A stretch of 64,000 bases of DNA from Bugula neritina. Its lineage: Eukaryota; Bryozoa; Gymnolaemata; Cheilostomatida; Bugulidae. The notes beneath the pieces were generated by a model that had not been told where the DNA came from, did no database searches, and saw only the letters and a list, made by a program, of their open reading frames with translations. The position numbers were made by a program, and so were the translations under genes. Where the stretch lies: contig OZ037772.1 of NCBI GenBank assembly GCA_964035545.1, positions 12,713,818-12,777,817 of the forward strand, written 5' to 3'. Numbering within the stretch: position 1 is the stretch's first letter; every line of letters begins with the position of its first letter. Positions 25,201 through 34,402 of this stretch are shown piece after piece.

Positions 25201-26810
25201 TAAAAAGTTTGTTCAGTCGGAGTGTTGAAAAATAATGCAAGTCATTTTATTAGTATTGAGCCACTAATTCTTTATCAGTGACAGTGCTATTTCTGTTTGA
25301 TTCTGGACAAACTGAGCTGAAAATTTTTCTGGCAGATATTCATTGTTGTTGTATCGTAATTTTGAATTTGTCAATTTTCTTCTCTTGCTATGCGCAGAAA
25401 GCAGTACAACTATTATAATTTAAGTATAAAACTAGCTGCTGCAACATAATAGCATAGTGTTATAGGCGTGGCCTATACAATATGCTACTACTATATAACA
25501 ATATATTATTATTTGGTTAGTGCATAAATAAAAAGCCAAAAACTCTCAATTCCAATTTATATATTAATGACTCTGAATATAAAATACTTATGAGGCTGTC
25601 AAAATATTCAATTGTGTTTGTTACGGTTCCAGAGGTAAAGTTGTTTGGTGTTTTTGTGTTTAGATTCAGAGTTTTAAGCTTTGCCTCACACACCTGAGAT
25701 TTTTTAGTTAAGTGAGATTGGTCAATTAAAAACCCCAATAACATGCAAAACATTGGTATATTATACATTTCCATCTATAGTCAGATTGGGACGTTTTATT
25801 CACTAGATTCAATTATAGAAACATGTATATATAAGTCAATCAGATTGTTTTAAATATGATATCGTATATACTGCATATTTTATTCGATTTAGAAAATATT
25901 TGTACAGATAATAAACTTACATCATTGATTAGAAACCCTCTGTTCCAAATCCAGATTCCATGAGTCACAGACTCTGTACTCTGCTTCCATTTCCCACCTT
26001 CTATTTTTTCTTTTGATTTCTCCCAATCTGTGTCGTCTCCAAACTTGAACAGAAATTAAAATACAATTGTTTTAAATCACATGCATTACTAAATTAGATT
26101 GCTTTGAATATGCTAATAATAATTTAGTAAGTGTGATCTTCACCATATGGCTTCATGCCCTCTCTATGGTCAGGAAATTTATTATGTTTATATCTAATTA
26201 TTTAAAATTATCTGCTTTAATCTGTTTTTGTTTAATGCCAACAATTAATTAGTTTGTTGATGGGCAGCTTTTTAGTATTTTGTATTTTGGATGAGTTAAA
26301 AAATTGACTATGAAATAGTTTAAAACCTGGAGCTCACTTATTATACTCTATAATAAGAAGTTGTCTGTCACTTACAAAATATACAGCTTTAGTAAAGACT
26401 ACAGTGTGGTATGTAAAGAAGTATAAGGAGTGTCTCAAATTGTATATTAGTCGGTCAAAAATGAACCGATGATTTATTATAGAAATAATTTACATCATGA
26501 ATCTTGAGTCCTCTTGTTTTCCTATGCAAGATCCTATTACACTAGATAAAATACTGTTACTAACTTCCTGGTAGTGGTCCAGATACGTCTGCATGAGATT
26601 CAAGAGAAAAGATTTCCCTGATCTGTAGACACCAGTTATTGACACCAAGAAGAATTTCTTCTCTCTGAATGCAACATTAGCATTTATCAGCGCTTTAATT
26701 TCTTGTACCTGGAATAAGGGAGTATCTCCTTCCCCGATGTTATTCTTATTTGGTAATCTGATCAGCTGGGTTGAATGCTCCGGTCTGATCTGAAGATCAT
26801 GTGCTTTTTT
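19548..26810 (-). CDS. GBP/atlastin-like large GTPase with C-terminal coiled coil (9 exons, 5' end open)
   Basis: Nine minus-strand exons: 26565-26810, 25921-26043, 24803-24961, 24346-24471, 23870-24011, 22659-22777, 21882-22007, 20374-20507 and 19548-20286. Every border has GT/AG and all phases agree, giving 637 residues and a stop. Seen: G1 P-loop GVYRSGKS at 60-67, switch I THGIWIWN at 110-117, G3 DCQG at 130-133, G4 LLRDY at 198-202, a helical middle region at about 305-390, then a coiled coil to about 590 and a Gly/Ala-rich tail. The GxYRxGKS and RD motifs are diagnostic of the GBP/atlastin/RNF112 group of dynamin-related GTPases, which dimerise on GTP and remodel or fuse membranes. G3 is DCQG where DTQG/DTEG is usual. 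No atlastin-type membrane hairpin was seen. The first visible exon opens in phase 0, so an upstream exon exists; it may join to the RING-coiled coil module at 42-52 kb. Confidence 0.85.
20374..20507 (-). CDS. GTPase exon 8
   Basis: 134 bp, phase 0 to phase 2, acceptor TTTCTTGCAG, donor ACTCT/GTAAGA. It encodes an acidic helix (AEENADVTEETERILKETLE) and joins in frame to the long coiled-coil exon. A solo LTR lies in the intron before it. Confidence 0.7.
20869..21525 (-). mobile_element. Solo LTR in a GTPase intron
   Basis: On the minus strand it runs from TGTTGGAGGG to CCCTCCTACA, 657 bp with near-perfect inverted ends. It holds a TATA box (GTATAAAAGG) at about 21130 and AATAAAG near 20920. 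A GC-richer patch at 21160-21240 repeats TTCGAGCGAA/GAATTCGCTC palindromes. No internal coding region and no clear target duplication. Confidence 0.65.
21882..22007 (-). CDS. GTPase exon 7: helical middle domain
   Basis: 42 codons, acceptor TTACTGCAG, proposed donor GAG/GTGATT. ADALIESLISKAYEKALDFY resembles the first helix of the atlastin middle domain. The frame stays open to 21717 without splicing, so a read-through alternative end is possible. Confidence 0.65.
22095..22214. repeat. CA/TG microsatellite
   Basis: About 55 AC dinucleotides with a few G and A interruptions, in a GTPase intron. Confidence 0.95.
22659..22777 (-). CDS. GTPase exon 6
   Basis: 119 bp, completing the phase-1 codon from the previous exon and ending in phase 0 at GAA/GTATTT. 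It encodes MTFLLAAKKLFRYVFVDLP and then LCNGEETLRHFE, at the position where atlastins have the linker to the helical middle domain. Confidence 0.65.
23870..24011 (-). CDS. GTPase exon 5: end of G domain
   Basis: 142 bp, phase 0 to phase 1. It includes FQEIATFAVPGPGSKV, which corresponds to the atlastin FLLPHPGLKV guanine-cap segment. Donor GTGAGT. Confidence 0.75.
24346..24471 (-). CDS. GTPase exon 4: G4 RD motif
   Basis: 42 codons in phase 0, donor GTAAGA. LLYLLRDYNGD matches the guanine-specificity RD motif of GBP/atlastin (LVRDW, TLRDF). Confidence 0.8.
24803..24961 (-). CDS. GTPase exon 3: G3 region
   Basis: 53 codons in phase 0. It starts with a hydrophobic strand (IVIVLVDCQGTGDS) whose DxxG motif binds the Mg/gamma-phosphate side. 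The rest (LILYLGLQLANVQILNL) aligns with the atlastin helix and strand after G3. Cys replaces the usual Thr of DTQG. Confidence 0.8.
25921..26043 (-). CDS. GTPase exon 2: switch I
   Basis: 41 codons in phase 0; donor GAT/GTAAGT. It carries VTHGIWIWNRG, the Thr plus GIWxW block that identifies switch I in GBP and atlastin proteins. The preceding KSKEKIEGGKWKQS replaces the shorter loop of vertebrate atlastins. Confidence 0.8.
26565..26810 (-). CDS. GTPase exon 1 visible: P-loop
   Basis: 82 codons, phase 0 at both ends; acceptor TTTCTTAG, donor GAA/GTTAGT. It encodes a lead-in (IRLPNKNNIGEGDTPLFQV) like the strand before the GBP G domain, then KKFFLVSITGVYRSGKSFLL. The P-loop Lys-Ser and the Arg after Tyr (the GBP/atlastin Arg-finger position) are present. 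Confidence 0.85.
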
Positions 26811-27409
26811 CTAAGAAAGATACCTCTTTATATACCAACACCAGTAAATACCTTTAGTCTTGATAGCAGATTTTATGCTCACAAGTTATTTCCATAATTC
26901 AGCTATGCAAAATCAAAACCCATAACAGTTGTAGCATACCCAAAATGTGACTGGTCCCAAAACAGTAAAGTTTTACAAACTAAAGGTCTTTCAAAACTAA
27001 ACCTTTTAAAGTTTTTTAGATTTCAAAATTTCCAGTTATCTTCATGAATAGCAGGCAAGTTACAAGGGTCATAAGTATTAAAAATACAACCTTTTGAAGT
27101 AAGTTTAGGCAGCTTGTTAAGGTGATGCCTGTGTTCAATGCTGTCGTGGGTGTGTTTGTTACTGGGGGAGTTTCATTGTTAAAATATACAATCATATTGT
27201 TGTATATTTTTATGCAGTGAAGCTACTAATTTGTGGGTTATGTGTGTGTTGCAAAGCTAGAACATACTCTTTGTGTGTTTAAGAGAGAGAACTGGAATTG
27301 TAATCAGTGGGAGAATAAACTATATTATTTATATTACTTTACAATTACAGTTACATCGAGATAAGAGTCATTTACATCAGTAAAAGCTACACACTAGCAA
27401 TCACATTAA

Positions 27410-28493
27410 CCCCCTGTTCACTCCTACAGTACACGTTTCTCGATATCAAATCTTCCCGTTCCTTTTTTCTCTACCACTGCAGGTCAAAGAAGTACATGTT
27501 ATCAGGAATCAGTGCTTTGGAACAGGTTAAAACCTGAGCTTAAAAATCAGTCTAATCCCAGTGTATTCATGCAGGGCGGGTGTAAGGTTTTGCCTTCTTG
27601 CCGGAGAGCTATGACTTAACTTAACTGACTTACTTTACTGACTTACTTAACCGACTTAACTTAATTCACATAACTTGACTGACTATACTGACTAATTGTT
27701 AATCATTTTAGGCCCTGCGCTTTCACTAGCCTCTGCTATGGCGCACCATTGGGCCTCATCATTACCTCCTTTGGGTGATCCCTTGTATTCTTTTTACTTT
27801 ATGTATATATTGATGAAATAAACAAACAAACAAACAAACACATTGCCGTATCGCAAACCGTAACAGTGATGACAAAATGGCATCGCTGTTACATTTTGTC
27901 AACAGGCGTTCACACATTGACGTAAAAGTACAATGCATGACGATGAGCTGTGACTAATCATAATAAAGCTATAACTCTTGTCTGCAGTGACTTGTACGCC
28001 TTTTGATATTATTCACTTATTTGTCGAAACATTCTTTTCAGAAGATATGATAAAAATGTTATTGACTAGATAAAATCAATTTAAATAGGAAGTCTCTTTT
28101 TTAAATATATGAGTCTTTAAAATAATTGTGCAAACTAATTTGAATAATAAGTATTTAAGCCGTCTATATAATTTTTAAGTTTTTGGTTTGCTTGCTTTTG
28201 TAATTTTTAAGCTGAGTTTAATTCAAAAAACCGTAAAAATTTTTTAATCCTTTAAAACTTTTGAATTAGTTAAATTAAATCAACAATAAGCGATTAAAAT
28301 AAACTAGCGAAATGTTCTTTAACTTTTAGTACTAGATCAGCTCTACCCAATAGGAGCCCGACATTATTTTTTGAATAAAGCACTGCTTGATCCACGCCGC
28401 AGCGTGTACCGGTGTACGATTCAGCCTGGATGTGATCAAAGTAGGCGGACATTTGCTGTTACGGCGTACGTTACGACAATGTATGAGCAGGGG
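27410..28493. mobile_element. TTAA-flanked TIR element (piggyBac-like, non-autonomous)
   Basis: TTAA at 27406-27409 and at 28494-28497. The inside ends CCCCCTGTTCAC and (reverse strand) CCCCTGCTCATACATTG are inverted repeats. Much of 27840-28500 is homologous, inverted, to the 308-bp element at 59700-60007, including the AACATTTTTATCATAT and GTGTGAACGCCTGTTGA blocks. TTAA duplications with CCC-starting ends are a piggyBac trait. No transposase is present. Confidence 0.6.
27422..27840 (+). mobile_element. LINE 3' fragment nested in the TTAA element
   Basis: A frame open from about 27425 to 27615 encodes TAGQRSTCYQESVLWNRLKP, the kind of C-terminal block seen in CR1/L2-type LINEs. The fragment ends with an (AAAC)n tail at 27822-27840, after which the interrupted terminal repeat resumes (CACATTGCCGTATCG). 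It is 5'-truncated. Confidence 0.6.
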
Positions 28494-28892
28494 TTAAGAA
28501 TCCTACTAGCCAAGTGTCACTGAGCGTACAGAACCTCCTGCTTATAAAGGAGGGCTTCATGCTGATTGGCCCTGCGGATTCAGGTTGTCAAGCCGCAGCA
28601 TGGGCTGCCGTGTGGCATCCCAGAGTGCCGTGGCATGAGTAGATTGAACATAATACAATAATTAGTCATAATACAGAACGCATAGGTTAAGTTCCAGGTA
28701 TACGAAGAGGGAAGGGGGTAGCACGATATATCCTATGGCCATCAATACAGTTCTTAACTCTAAGTTGTTGCACTAGCCTTGCACTAAGCAACTGAAATTG
28801 AAACAACTTCATATGTTTCACAATATATAAAGTATTATTATATAAACTATTTAATATAATTATACAAATATATATATTTCATATTATAATCA

Positions 28893-28897
28893 CATAG

Positions 28898-28988
<91 letters not shown>

Positions 28989-28990
28989 AT
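28893..28990. repeat. TA microsatellite
   Basis: About 45 TA units with a few interruptions. Confidence 0.95.
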
Positions 28991-29059
28991 ATATTTTATA
29001 TTATTACCTAAATATGTAATATAGTTTATCTCACGTGCAAGTTTATAGTCGCTATCTCT

Positions 29060-29245
29060 GTGAGAAACCCCTGATGAAAAGGGTTTTTGTTAGAACGGGC
29101 TAAGGACTTAATTGTTCAAATGAGGCACAGGAGCAATTATGATTGGATGCTCTTCTTAACATCACCAATGGCTTTTAACAGGGTTCGAACCCATAACTTT
29201 GTGTTCATAAAGCAGCCGCTTTAACCTCTAGACTACGGGGTTGAT
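29060..29245 (-). repeat. tRNA-derived SINE, second family
   Basis: On the minus strand the A box TAGTCTAGAGG and B box GGTTCGAACCC match the pol III consensus. The body continues GTTAAGAAGAGCATCCAATC to about 29060. Its sequence differs from the SINE family at 3.4, 46.5 and 49.7 kb. Confidence 0.6.
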
Positions 29246-30286
29246 ATACAGTTTATATTATTATATAAATATGTGACCTGGCACCACAAAACAAGGGATG
29301 TATATAAAATGTTGGAAACCTAGTTATTATTATGGAGTGATAGAGCAGACTTTTCCAAACATTTTGCACTTTATTTGAAGTCTCTAGCATCAATAGAACT
29401 CGAGATATCAGTATTTAAAAACTTGAACGTTTTTAGAATTTCTAAATTACTGTTTCGAGAAAATCGCGTTTAAAGTTGGCAACTCTAGAATAAGTTGAGA
29501 ATTATTTGTTTACAATTTACAAGCCTTAGCAACGGGTCTTTGTATAATAGGAATAGTGACAAATTTGGTATCAAAATAATTGTGAAAGTTTGGGCTTTCT
29601 GTTAAACTAAATTTCATGCTGCCTCAACATAAAATTAGGTCAAATATGGCCGCCAAACTTTTTGTCGAATTTATTTGTCAATTCGCTTTTTACTTTGTTT
29701 AATGGTTGAAAGGTTTAACAGTTCCAGCAAAGAAGAGGATGTTTCAGCAAGTTTGTGTGTTGAGATATTTAAATTAGGCATCCAAGTCAGCAGGAAATCA
29801 CATAAAACAAAATGGCAGCTGCTTCCTCTTATACATTGAATATCTCTCTTTCCTCTAATATATTGTGTAATATATCAAACTGCAGCTATTGAGCTGTGCT
29901 GTTTCATAATTATTGCTAAATGAGTAGAACACTTATGAGAAAATTATTTGAATATTATGAGATTATGCGAGGTTCATTCATAAATATCTTTATAATCTCT
30001 AACGGCAACTAAATTTAGCAATTGATTTGGCCGAAATGTTGAAAATATAAACATAAAATCAGCTATTAGAACTTTTGAGTTTTATTAGGCATTAATATTC
30101 CCATTTAAAACATCAAATACATTATTTTAAAAAACCAATTAAATGCAGTAAAAAATCCAGCCTGGATACAACCATTATGCTTGAATTAACTCTTATCAAG
30201 AAAAGAAAATTAGATAGCTTCTACGGTTTTTGCAAAGAAGGCACTTTTCATCTTTCTACTTTCTTGGTCTTCATAATATGAGTTTA

Positions 30287-30419
30287 CGGAGTATGGACAC
30301 ATAACATCATGTATGTGGCAAAAGCTTCATCACTATCATCAGCTGATTTTCTAGCAATTAGAGATGCTGCTACTTGACCTCCATCCTGCCAATCTACCCA
30401 CTTATTGTCTATTCCAGAG
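30287..30419 (-). CDS. Candidate exon inside the 3.5-kb TIR element
   Basis: After acceptor TACTTTCAG the frame reads SGIDNKWVDWQDGG, continues through a Ser/Asp-rich stretch to TYMMLCVHTP and stops. It enters after two bases of a codon. Its position inside a transposon suggests a transposase tail rather than a host exon, but a phase-2 entry also fits the missing exon between the RING-coiled coil and GTPase modules. No family recognised. Confidence 0.3.
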
Positions 30420-31545
30420 CTGAAAGTACAATGTTGACTTTTTTTAAATAACAAAAGGAAACGGTAGCTTGATTAGAAATTATACCCAGTTATATTACAA
30501 AAATTTAGTTGGCTAAACACTCTTGTGGTACTATTATGGCAGCAGTTAATTGTGATCCTGCATTTCATCAACGTTTAAATTTATTGAATTAAACAGAACA
30601 ATTTGAATTAAAAAAATGCTTGATAATTTTCAAGCACATCATTAAAAGACTGCAAACCTTTTTATGAATGAAATAAGCAGAAGCCATAACCTTGCAAGCC
30701 AAAATTCGGAGTGTCTACATTAGAAGTATTAGATTGATAGGTAGCAGAGTTGTGTAGGTATAAGTCTTCACTCTAATGCCCTCACAAGTGCACTTTCTAA
30801 AATGTACAGAATATAGGATTATTCTATATTAACATAGTATTATCAGTAAAATTACACATTATGCACTTGAATATCTAGCATCTCTGCAATTGGCAATTTT
30901 GAAGCAATGTCTTTAGATAACTATTAACCACTCAGGCATTTAATTGAGTAAAAAAGCTAGCTAAGTGCAATTGAATCTATTAAAGACATTTACTATAAAA
31001 TCAATTTGAATTCAATAAATTACTTTAAAATATGAATAAATTTTTGCTCATCTTATAATAAAATTAAAAAGTTTAGACTATTTATGTATTCAGTTAGTGT
31101 TACTACTCACTAAATAGGACTAAAAGTAACTTACTGAAAAACTAAGTCAGTCAACTATAGAATCATCATGAACTCGCATTAATATTTTATCATTATACTC
31201 ATTTACATTTAGTCACATTTATCATTTCAATTTGGTTATAGGTGATGCTTTTATCAATATAAATATGATTATCAATTGAGTTTTGATAGTAACACTAACT
31301 GTAAGCCTGCATAATGTGATAAAGATTTTATCATTATATTTTAAATCAAACTTTGAGCTAATTTAAAAATCACAAAAGGAACCGGTAGTTTGACTAGTAC
31401 TAGTAGGCCTAATGTTAATACTAATAGTAATAGTAATCAGTAACTGTATTGACAAAATCTAAGACAGAGGCTAAAAGTTACTAAGACTAAGAGTAAGAGT
31501 AAGTCTAATGTAAATTGAAATATTAACTATAGAATAAATCAATAA

Positions 31546-31865
31546 ATATAATACTATCAGTATGAGTATCAAGTTTTAAGAGCAAAGGCGAAACTCAGAG
31601 TCAGACTCAAATACTAATACAGTAATACTAATGAGTAATAAGTAATAGTAAGAGTGAATTTATAATTATTAATTATTTATACTTATACTATAAGTATAAG
31701 TAATTAATAATTATAAATTCACTCTTACTATTACTTATTACTTATTACTAATGTAAATGTAATACTAATAATATTAGTATTACATTTACTGTATTAGTAT
31801 TTGAGTCTGACTCTGAGTTTCGCCTTTGCTCTTAAAACTTGATACTCATACTGATAGTATTATAT
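31546..31865. repeat. Long palindrome 1
   Basis: The outer arms (ATATAATACTATCAG and its complement at 31851-31865) and inner arms pair almost fully around a small loop at 31689-31693. The right arm carries about 29 extra bases that form their own small inverted repeat. Confidence 0.85.
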
Positions 31866-32026
31866 CATTCATGATTTACTGATACTGGTATTTGGTAGTA
31901 AAACCAAATGTAACTCATTAATATTAATAGTATAACTATAACTTATAGTTATAGTTATACTATTATTATTAATCATAATGAGTTACATTTGGTTTTACTA
32001 CCAAATACCAGTAAATCATGAATGAT
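31864..32026. repeat. Long palindrome 2
   Basis: 163 bp. The arms ATCATTCATGATTTACTG and its complement close around an AACTATAACTTATAGTTATAG centre; one six-base indel (ATACTG) in the left arm. It starts where palindrome 1 ends. Confidence 0.85.
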
Positions 32027-32822
32027 AATCATTATGATTATCATCATGAGTAACCGTACCTCAAACTGTGAGTCATAGTGAGAGTCATTTAAATAGTTAC
32101 TAGTTGAGTAGTAGTACTAGTAGTAGTATAGAATAGAATAGACTAAGACATACTGATAGTGATACTCCTACGGCTACTCCTAGTGATACTGATAGTACAA
32201 ATATTAATAAATTGATAACTACAAATAATCTTGGCAACAATTCTAAGTTAGTAGCGTAAATGATTGTTTTGAGTATAATTACCTGTATTGTTGCGGTTTT
32301 CAAGCTTGAACGCTAAAGATAAAGATTAAGTTCAGCATTTATCACCAAAGGGCAAAACAGCTCAGTAACTTAAAAGCTAACTTTGGATGGAACGCGATGA
32401 AAAACTAAACTTAGCCTTCGATTTTTAATATGATGTTTCTGACAGTACGAAGAAAGAGGTGGAAGCTAAATTTATTTGATAAAAAATAAATTTGCAAGAT
32501 CTCACGCTATGAAAATGACTAAAATTGTCCTCTTTCTTTAATTGATAACTTCGCAATTTTTTCATCATTTAGAAAATTGAAAGCCTTAGTTACCAACTTT
32601 AAATGCAATTTTAGAGCTGAAGGAATCATTAAATGCTTACGAAAGTATGATTTTTGAAATCCTTGGATTTTTTTGCATTAGAAAAGTTTAAAATCTAAAA
32701 ATTGGAAATTAATTTCAAATTTAAGTATTTCCAAATTAAGCCTTCATTTACTACACTTAATAAACGCCGCCACATCCCCGGTTTTGTCGCGACTGGTCAC
32801 ATATATATAATACATTTCTTAT

Positions 32823-32832
32823 TATTGCATAA

Positions 32833-32871
<39 letters not shown>

Positions 32872-32896
32872 ATAATTGTATCGTTGCTCTTTTCCT

Positions 32897-32991
<95 letters not shown>

Positions 32992-33194
32992 GTTATATAT
33001 ATACGTGTATATATAACACGTATATGTATATATACATATATATACATATACGTGTTATATATACACGTATATATATAACATATGTATATATACATATATA
33101 TATATATTTATATATATATATATAACATATGTATATATACATATATATATATTTATATATATATAACATATATGTATATATACATATATATATA

Positions 33195-33292
<98 letters not shown>

Positions 33293-33311
33293 AGGAAAAG
33301 AGCAACGATAC

Positions 33312-33379
<68 letters not shown>

Positions 33380-33437
33380 GTTATATATATACGTGTATAT
33401 ATAACACGTATATGTATATATATGCATATATATATAC

Positions 33438-33475
<38 letters not shown>

Positions 33476-33566
33476 GTATATATATGTATATATACATATA
33501 TATACATATACGTGTTATATATACACGTATATATAACGTATATATATAACCTATGTATATATACAT

Positions 33567-33606
<40 letters not shown>
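32823..33606. repeat. TA-rich cruciform-prone block
   Basis: Nearly all TA repeats with ACGTGT variants. Two arms of about 31 bases, 32873-32903 (TCGTTGCTCTTTTCC) and 33286-33316, are exact inverted copies. ACGTGTATATATAACACGT stretches recur at about 33000-33070 and 33390-33530. Open frames here are artefacts. Confidence 0.9.
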
Positions 33607-33611
<5 letters not shown>

Positions 33612-34307
33612 AGCAAGGTCTCGCCACAAAAATGGTTTTGGTACGGACTGAGAAGAAGTTTTAACAAATCTCTCACTTTTATTAATTTTCTTCTAAATCG
33701 TAAAAACTACAAGTAACATAAAGAATACATATAGGTGTGCTAAAACTCATACAATACAGTTGTTCAAATACCAGCAAACATCACGATATAATATTAAAAT
33801 ATAACAGCAATAAAAATTGTAATAAAAGACATAAAGCATTATCAAGTTAAAAATAGCAAAGAATAATAATAAAATACCTTTATTCTCTTGACGAGCTTGC
33901 TATAATATCTTCAAAATTTAGCTCTTTGTCACTTAACTTAACAAAATAAGTAGCTCAGCTTAGGCTACATGAGTGACTGTCTTTTTGGAGTTTCAATGCT
34001 GCCTTAAATACCAGGGCAATCACAAAGAAAAGGTAATTACATCTAAATTTAGCTATAATTAGGGTCAGCTAACTATGGGGCACATGTAATAACCTCATAA
34101 AGGAAGATGGATCAGTTCCTGTCAAACCCATAAAAGCTGACTTCAACAAAGGTGGCGGTTAGGCTTTACCAATTATTAGGCAGCTGACTGCTGCACAGGA
34201 GAATGAACTATCTAATAATAACAAATATCACCATTAAAAGCTAAAAATAAAAGTTCTAGTGGTATTTGTAACAAGGGCTATCATGCTTCTTTGTTAGATC
34301 CTTTACA
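33607..34307 (-). repeat. BEL/Pao 3' LTR
   Basis: 701 bp, preceded on the minus strand by the purine tract TTAAAGGGGGGAG (34308-34320). Confidence 0.92.
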
Positions 34308-34402
34308 CTCCCCCCTTTAATTTCACTCAGGGAAATTAACTAAACTGATTCAAAAAAATTAACTTTCAGTAGGTTCTAATTCATTTAGGGCACGTATCAA
34401 AT

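Larger units (their letters stand above)
27230..28760 (-). mobile_element. LTR-like sequence interrupted by nested insertions
   Basis: Outside the insertion at 27410-28493, the minus strand reads like one LTR. It has a CCAAT-type GGCCAATCAG and TATA box TTTATAAG near 28530-28580, then, beyond the insertion, downstream sequence to about 27250. Boundaries are approximate because no clean TG/CA ends were found. Confidence 0.4.
29273..32800. mobile_element. 3.5-kb terminal-inverted-repeat element
   Basis: The left end GTGACCTGGCACCACAAAAC and reverse-strand right end GTGACCAGTCGCGACAAAAC are inverted, 23 of 29 bases matching. A second subterminal pair, GCGTTTAAAGTTGGCAACT near 29470 and (inverted) GCATTTAAAGTTGGTAACT near 32600, supports one element. 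It is flanked by AT-rich sequence (ATAT). Two long palindromes lie inside. It looks like a DNA transposon relic or non-autonomous copy of unknown superfamily. Confidence 0.55.

Noticed and set aside
32757-33664. Several 60-190 codon frames of Tyr/Ile repeats on both strands
   Set aside because: They are translations of TA microsatellite, not genes.
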